The translations under genes and the position numbers were made by a program. Source: Albula goreensis (taxonomy: Eukaryota; Chordata; Actinopteri; Albuliformes; Albulidae). From it: a DNA stretch of 64,000 nt. Shown here piece after piece: positions 58,046-64,000 of the stretch (positions are counted from its first letter, which is position 1; every line of letters starts with the position of its first letter). The stretch is from assembly GCA_022829145.1 (NCBI GenBank), contig CM040741.1, positions 40,594,534 to 40,658,533 on the forward strand, given 5' to 3'. The notes under the pieces were generated by a model. It ran no database searches, was not told the DNA's origin, and saw only the letters and a list, made by a program, of their open reading frames with translations.

Positions 58046-58858
58046 CCTACATCAGTTCCTCATGTAACAGCTGACTGTTCTGCAGGATCTGCAGACACAC
58101 GCCTTGCAGGGAGACAAATCGGTAGGTACACCTTTTGACAGGTACTTGCTTCACATGGAAATATACAGGTAGGCACACACTTCACCTGAAACTGAAGTAA
58201 GCACACACCCCCACCTGCTGAGACACACTACTAGACCTCCAGGCAGGGACAATAAAACACTTGGAGGAAACCATGTACTTAGATAAAACAGCACCCCTGA
58301 ATTGCCTAAAAAAATAATTGCAAACACAAGATGAATATAAAAATTCTCTTCTCATTTTCTATTGCACTTGAAGATTATTTCTTTTTCATGAGATATAAAT
58401 GTATAAAAGTAATAAGGAATAAGTATATATGTCCACACATGTATAATTGTTCCCAATTACTTTAATTCTTCTTTTTATTAGGATGTAGAACCTTGGTATG
58501 GAAAAATATATGAAACAAATAAGTTATTATATTGTCCCAGAAAGATTATTTGGCAGTATTTCCTCCAACTTGATATCCAGGACTTGTCAGAACAATAAAA
58601 GTTCCTGAAAAGCACAAAAGAGCTTATCTTCCGAAGTGTCATTAGTGCGAGAAATCCTGGGTTCCTCCTTAACTCTCCTGGTGTCCCTCCCCCCTTTCCC
58701 CCCTGACCCCCCTCATCCTGTTTCTGCAGTCCAAGCAAATGCTGAAAAACCGGGGTGGGCCGGGGTCTCCTTCTGGACAGCGCGTGTGGAGAGAGGAGGT
58801 CTCCTCCGCTCGCTTGGGTGCAAGGACCCGATTTCGGCGTGCGGCACGGAACACGCCC

Positions 58859-60548
58859 CTACAGAAAGCACACAGGTCCAACCTCCAGGTGGTAGTGCGA
58901 TCCGGGTTTGGTGTTTGGCAAGTTATATATATTTACAATGGGGAGCAGGTTTGGGTCCTCTGTGCGGAACACGAAATGCGTCTGATGCCAACGTCCGTCT
59001 TTAATCTGAGGAGCAGAGAGCAACATCAGTTACAGTTACATCACTGCTGAGCCAGGAGAAAACATCAGATTCTAGTATGGGATGGAATAATTATAAGTGC
59101 TATACTTTTAGCATTACAACAACTGTCATTGATTAATGTTGAAATAACTGAGTCAACAGCACTATAACAGTTGAGTGAATCTGGAATCCACGTGGAGAAG
59201 ATAGAGATGGCCATACCCAGCAGTCATCCTGCAGCACATGCAGTTCTATGTCTCCTCCTGCCTCAATGATCTGGCCATTCCAGGCCTTGAAGCGCACGGC
59301 ATTCTGGGATGGGATCTCAGAGGTGCCCTCTCTCCACACGGGTACGTTCAAGCAGTGGATAGTGACATGCTGGACTGCCTCAGCACTCAGGAGGTGCAGG
59401 AAGTTCATCTGGACACGTCCCACACCCATCTCCAGCTGCACATACAAACACAAACCACCATGACCACTATGCTAGATATTTTAGGCAGTAGACAAAAATG
59501 ACCTTAAATTGACCGAAAATTCTTACAACGACACACATCAGAACACTCTGCTAAAATACAACAAAATGTCTGAGCAGCAGGCAGAAGACTATGAGAATAT
59601 GAGTGAATACCTTTGACACTGTGATTGGCCTCAGACAGGTCTGACCTCCACTGGTGAAGTTGCAGGTCACCTCTATGGTATCAGAGGAACAGCCCAAATT
59701 TGGATCGATCCAGTAAGTGCCTGAGTTACAGACAAGAATGAAGACTGATGAGAAACTGAAGAGAAGCACACTTAACCTTTTTTGTTTGCAGCTATGATGT
59801 ACTGTGTCTAGCCAGTAGATCTGACAGAAAATATGAAATTCTACATGGTGTAAAACAGGGCTGGCCAACCCTAGACCTGGGGAGATACAGCATGTAATAG
59901 TTTTTGTTGTTACTCAGCAGTTGGTTGATTCATTAGTACAGTTGATTGCTTGGTTATTTCACCTTATAATTGTTGCTGATTTTAAGGTGTAAAAAACAGC
60001 ACACCTAATAGCTCTCAGGACTAGAGATGCCCACCTCTACCTGAAATGGTATCATTTTGTCAGGCATTGTTTTTATGATGCTTTTGTGTAACCTACCATC
60101 ATTCATCCTCTGCTCACAATCCTTGAGGTCCCGACAGATCCGGGCAGGGTTGTCATGGGTGCCCAGCGGGTTCTTGAGGCTCTGGATCAGGTTACTGAGG
60201 TAGTGAAGGGTCTTGAAGATCTCTGTTCCCTGGTCCAACATGGGTAGGTCCATACTCTGGTAATTCTGCCAAAGATGGAGAGACAGAGACTGAGCAAATA
60301 GAAATTCTCAACATCATTGAAAAACTGCTGGCAGAACTGAACCTTCCCACATATGTTGTTGTACAGCAAACATCTTGTGCTTGTTGCATGCTAAATACAT
60401 TATAAATAGCCCTTTACATTCAGTTCTTGTAAAAACCACAATACATGAAACAGTAGTATGTAACAATGTAGACTGTACAAACCTCTGCCTTGAGTGCAGC
60501 GTTCGAGTCAATGAACACTTGGAGAGCAGCACCAAGAGTGTCATGCCT
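58859..60548 (-). CDS. col27a1: fibrillar collagen C-propeptide (COLFI domain) of col27a1
   Basis: Five exons encode the trimerisation domain. Eight cysteines are visible (RIC, KDC, LGC, VTC, QTC, IHC, DDC, VCF). [11 protein letters not shown] provides the Asp/Asn/Asp calcium site known from fibrillar propeptides. The chain ends LEVGPVCFL, the usual COLFI ending. The exon 60548-60483 donor is GTTTGT, weaker than consensus, but it is the only one that keeps phase. Confidence 0.93.
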
Positions 60549-62552
60549 CTGAACAAATAAAAAGAAAATAAAATGTACTGTTTATATGCACTAGATATAC
60601 TGAAACATGCTGTTCCTACTACTACTACTACATCTGCTACCAATACATACATGTTTTCTCAGTTTCAAAGACCTGTATATTTAATAAGGAATGTAAAAAC
60701 CAATACAGATTTGGAAAGCATTCAAAATCCAGCATTGCTTCCATTGAAGATAAGAGGAATCATGACTACAATGATTAGAAAGAGATTGGAAAAAGGGGGT
60801 AGGACTAATGGTATGTGCAAAGCATCTAATTTCACTGAAGACTGCATTGACAGTGGGGTGGAGAAGACTACAGTCAAGCACAGCAAGATACCAGTAGTGT
60901 GTCAAGAGATGGGAGACCATAGGCTGGCCCATACATTTAACATATTCAGTTCTACAAGGAGAGAAACTGTCTTAGCTTGTAAAGAAGTGTATAGGTAACT
61001 GTCAAGAAAGGAAAAAGAAAAACTTACGAATGACAGAGGAACACCAGGTGGACCCTTGAAATGAAAGAGAACAGGATAAATATGTCACGTCAGGTTTAGT
61101 GCCACACTTTAAAAGCCTAAACGTGGACACCTAGCTGACACTTTGTAAAAGCAAAGTTTCTTTTTTGTATATAAACAATGCTTTAAAATTCAGTCATATT
61201 AAGTTTATGAGTTGAGTTATGAGCTGGTATTTGTGCTGAGTAAAACTGAATCATAACCTTCATTCTAAATGACAAAGGGTGGATATAAAATGTCTGCATT
61301 ACATCAAACATTTGTCATGTGCGTAAGTTAGTGTATAAGAACATGGCATTCTAATTAATGGCATGCATTTCAGTATCATGCAAGCAAAATATGATATAAC
61401 AATAGAGGAGACTTACCGGGGGTCCTGGGGGTCCGCGAGGTCCAGGAGGCCCCTAATACAGAAAAAAATCAAAATTAACCCCAATATATATTTATATTGG
61501 GAATATATTCTAATGACTTGAGTGGATTTCTATTGTTATCTCAGAATTCAAACATGGACATCCATTTGAATATCTAAACAGTATAGTGTGTATTAAGTGT
61601 TGTCAAAGATATAATTAATTGATATAAGAATACAGTGAATGTAAATTACATATTTTGTGAGGTTGTGTAATGAATGAAATTAAATAGAACAAGAACATGT
61701 AAGTAAATAAAACATACCCTCGGTCCTTGTACCCCCTGTAAACAAACACAGAAAAGAGTTGTTTTTATATTAGTATGACTGCATCATAATAAGCATGAAT
61801 GCACTTAATGCAATAGTGTTACATAAATGTTATGTAATCCGAAACCAACCAAAACCCACATAATGAGATTATTGAAATGAGATAACAGCATTTAATCAAA
61901 TTAAGTTAAATGAAATCAAATCAAGCAAAATGAAAAATAATTTAAGGAGCACTCTTTTGGTGCTGGATACAGAACAAAAATACACACAATACTCTATATA
62001 GTTATCTTTGTTCAGTGCCATGAATCCTAACAGGAAAATTAACAAGATGAGGAAAACTCACATTTTCCCCTCGGTTTCCCTTATCTCCTTTAGGTCCCTG
62101 TAAAGAAAAGAGAAGATATGTTAACATTTATAAACAGGATGTTCAGTATCAACAGGTTTTGTGGAGGACAACTGGGTAAGATACCTACTGGAGAACCAGT
62201 GGGCCCGATTATACCAATTGGGCCCATCGGACCTTCTTTTCCCTGAAAAGAGAGCAAGACAGACAGTCAGTCACTGGGCAGCTTACAACAGCTAAAATGT
62301 GTCTTCATTCAACTTCACCTGGTCTGAGTGAAACAACTAACTGTTAATCACTGGTCCACATTTTGTTTTAGTCTTTGTGAGCACTTACTCCACAATGCAG
62401 GGTATCTAAACAAAAATGGATGTCAATCTGCACAACAGTGAACATGAAATACCTGCATTCTGGGAAAAAAAAACACTGGTTCTACTTACCATTAGGCCTT
62501 GTGGTCCCTTGGGCCCTTGAATGCCAACTGGTCCAAAGTCTCCTGGAGGCCC
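58859..62552 (-). CDS. col27a1: collagen type XXVII alpha 1, C-terminal 11 exons
   Basis: Fibrillar collagen of cartilage matrix, secreted as a homotrimeric procollagen. Exons in transcript order: 62552-62490, 62242-62189, 62097-62062, 61735-61718, 61452-61417, 61054-61028, 60548-60483, 60265-60097, 59720-59611, 59435-59217, 59005-58859 (stop TAG). They join in phase to about 314 residues. The first six are pure Gly-X-Y or lead out of the helix with GPPGVPLSF; the rest form the C-propeptide. Blocks such as [20 protein letters not shown] and [13 protein letters not shown] match human COL27A1 rather than COL5A1 or COL11A1. The upstream part of the gene runs off the right edge. Confidence 0.95.
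59856..60044. repeat. short MITE-like repeat between C-propeptide exons
   Basis: It starts CAGGGCTGGCCAACCCTAGA. Its far end, inverted, reads AGGTAGAGGTGGGCATCTCT, followed by AGTCCTGAGAG. The ends are loosely complementary, and the 'CAGGG(n)TGGCCAACCCT…CCTGG' wording is familiar from dispersed teleost repeats. No firm target duplication was found. Confidence 0.45.
61028..62552 (-). CDS. col27a1: end of the col27a1 triple helix, six short exons
   Basis: Exons of 63, 54, 36, 18, 36 and 27 bases, all multiples of nine and all starting with a Gly codon. They encode repeats such as [20 protein letters not shown] and [12 protein letters not shown]. The 18- and 27-base exons are much smaller than the 54-base unit of classical fibrillar collagens. 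No Gly substitution occurs within these exons. Confidence 0.9.
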
Positions 62553-64000
62553 CTGGAAACAAGTTTACCGTGTCAATCACAAAACAATTGATTATTGTTT
62601 GATTATTGCGCAACTTTCTTTTTCTGATAGCATAATACATATCAGTCATTGAGCCATTGAGTAACCATACTTTTGATATGTGCCTAAAATGCCACTAATA
62701 TATCTGGTTTATATTTCCTTCATGACATAATAGATTCAATGTTACACTAAATTAATGCAGGTAACCATGTGTTCTGAAGCATTCAACAATTTCATGAGGT
62801 ACCTTTATCATACGGTCACCTGCTTCAAATTACTATGACCGTTTATCTAATTATGTGCAATGAGTTTGGATGGGACAAGAAACAGAAACATCTTTTGCAC
62901 CTCAGGCCCAGGTCCACGGTCGCTTAACTGAATCAAAACAACATATTTTGTATGTTTCAATCAAAACCAGGTTTTCTCCACTCGGTTTAGATACACATGG
63001 TAGCTGGTGGGTTTCCAGAGGGGGTATTTAACTGTACTCTTGAGAGGTAAACTGAGGAAAGCTTGAAAAGCTCAATTTAAACTTAAGTATTTGGACTTTT
63101 AAAGTCTGTGATTCAAGAAACATTACAAAACCTGTAGACTCAAATGTATTTAAAATGCCCTTATAATGTGCATTAAATACAACATATTAGTTTTGAATAA
63201 ACTAATAATACATAATTAATATGCATCGTAAAAAGAAATAGCACGTATAGGACAGCAAAATGGTTTTTTAAATTAATTTGACACATGAAAAGTTGGATTT
63301 TTCCTCCTTATGACATTTCCCTGACTTGCAACAAGTGGACCATATTATCACACTCTTCTTTTGGATTTTTGATAGTTGATGTACACATGGATTTGTTTTC
63401 TAAATGTAAATGGATGAGTAAAATATCCAAAGAGCTTTGTGAAATCATCAGAAAAAACAAATATATTACGAGCAATTGGACTACTAAAGTCTTGAAGACT
63501 AATGAGATTGCTCTGTCACTTCAGTCTCCTGACATGGACTGGCGTCAACATCCACCCACTTATTCAACACATCAGCTGGTGTTACAAACCGCGCCCAAAA
63601 TTCTGGATTATTATCTCTGATTTTTCAGCAGGATACAACTTGAATGTGCACTTAGCTAAAAGCTTTTCAGTTTTTACAAAAGTTAAAAAAGCCATTTTTG
63701 TACTTCTGATTATACATGAAGAAGTGCATAACAATGGCCCAAGAATATAAAAGCAAACCGCAAGAATGACCCAAACAATCACAGCACAATACAGGATTAA
63801 ACAGAAGCTTCTGGTTCCAATTAAGCATAATTAGGCACTTGACATATGCACTACAATATTCACACATCCCAAAACATAAGGAACACATTACGTATCTTTC
63901 AAATTTCCACTTTCTTGAAAATCTCCATTCTTGGTATTATTTTTAAACCAAAGTAGATATAATTCATCATATGTGTTATTATGTATACAGAAACTGTATA
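62553..64000 (-). other. col27a1: col27a1 intron (partial)
   Basis: No Gly-X-Y exon with convincing splice sites is visible in the last 1.45 kb. One 27-base candidate at 62,901-62,927 was rejected. The intron continues beyond the right edge. Confidence 0.6.

Larger units (their letters stand above)
56745..58858 (-). other. col27a1: col27a1 3' untranslated region
   Basis: No further in-phase coding exon follows the TAG at 58,859-58,861. The stretch is AT-rich except for a GC-rich block at about 57,840-58,045 and a C/G-rich patch at 58,680-58,860. Length depends on which poly(A) signal is used. Confidence 0.5.

Noticed and set aside
62901..62927. 27-base candidate col27a1 exon (LSDRGPGPE) with AG acceptor and GT donor
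   Set aside because: It breaks the Gly-X-Y register, the donor GTGCAA is poor, and it does not begin with Gly as all neighbouring helix exons do. A helix imperfection could still explain it, so it was left out rather than excluded.
58859..64000. Search for the miR-455 hairpin that lies in a COL27A1 intron in other vertebrates
   Set aside because: No match to the remembered mature sequence in this 3' part of the gene. The host intron is further 5', beyond the window.
1..64000. Bacterial-type features: operons, CRISPR arrays, origins, phage or integrative elements
   Set aside because: The sequence is spliced vertebrate DNA throughout, and no direct-repeat/spacer arrays or prokaryotic gene arrangement are present.

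Overview
This is a vertebrate nuclear sequence, most likely from a ray-finned fish. It holds GT-AG split genes with short introns, all encoding vertebrate-specific orthologues, and the introns contain TA-flanked pogo/Tc1-type DNA transposon remnants. Species cannot be named. Three genes account for almost all coding sequence. Identities rest on protein families remembered from human; no search was run. Human NUP188, CDK5RAP2 and COL27A1 all lie on 9q32-q34, so the neighbourhood agrees with the calls.

Layout. (1) 1-13,580, plus strand: the 3' part of nup188 (inner-ring nucleoporin), 28 coding exons, about 1,188 residues to the stop at 11,966-11,968, then a 1.6 kb 3'UTR. The 5' part lies off the left edge. 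(2) 13,581-14,757: short gap between converging genes. (3) 15,262-53,346, minus strand: a complete cdk5rap2 (centrosomin-family gamma-tubulin-complex activator), about 51 coding exons and 3,150 predicted residues, against 1,893 in human. Two further internal first exons are supported by the sequence. One (40,770-41,837) encodes a two-CxxC zinc-binding ZAD-like head plus an SxIP motif; the other (21,884-21,975) encodes a short basic, Trp-containing head. (4) 53,511-56,744: intergenic, with a decayed Tc1/mariner transposase. (5) 56,745-62,552, minus strand, running off the right edge: the 3' end of col27a1 (type XXVII fibrillar collagen), with the last Gly-X-Y exons, the C-propeptide and a long 3'UTR.

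The genes are not an operon and share no pathway: nuclear pore, centrosome/Golgi microtubule nucleation, and cartilage matrix. The most unusual content is in cdk5rap2. It keeps coiled-coil segments that in mammals survive only in the paralogue PDE4DIP (myomegalin). It has eleven consecutive phase-0 exons, a seven-copy degenerate coiled-coil array inside one 1.63 kb exon, a GC-AG intron, and two EB1-type SxIP/SRLP motifs split between alternative transcripts. Introns carry at least three different pogo/Tigger-type MITEs.
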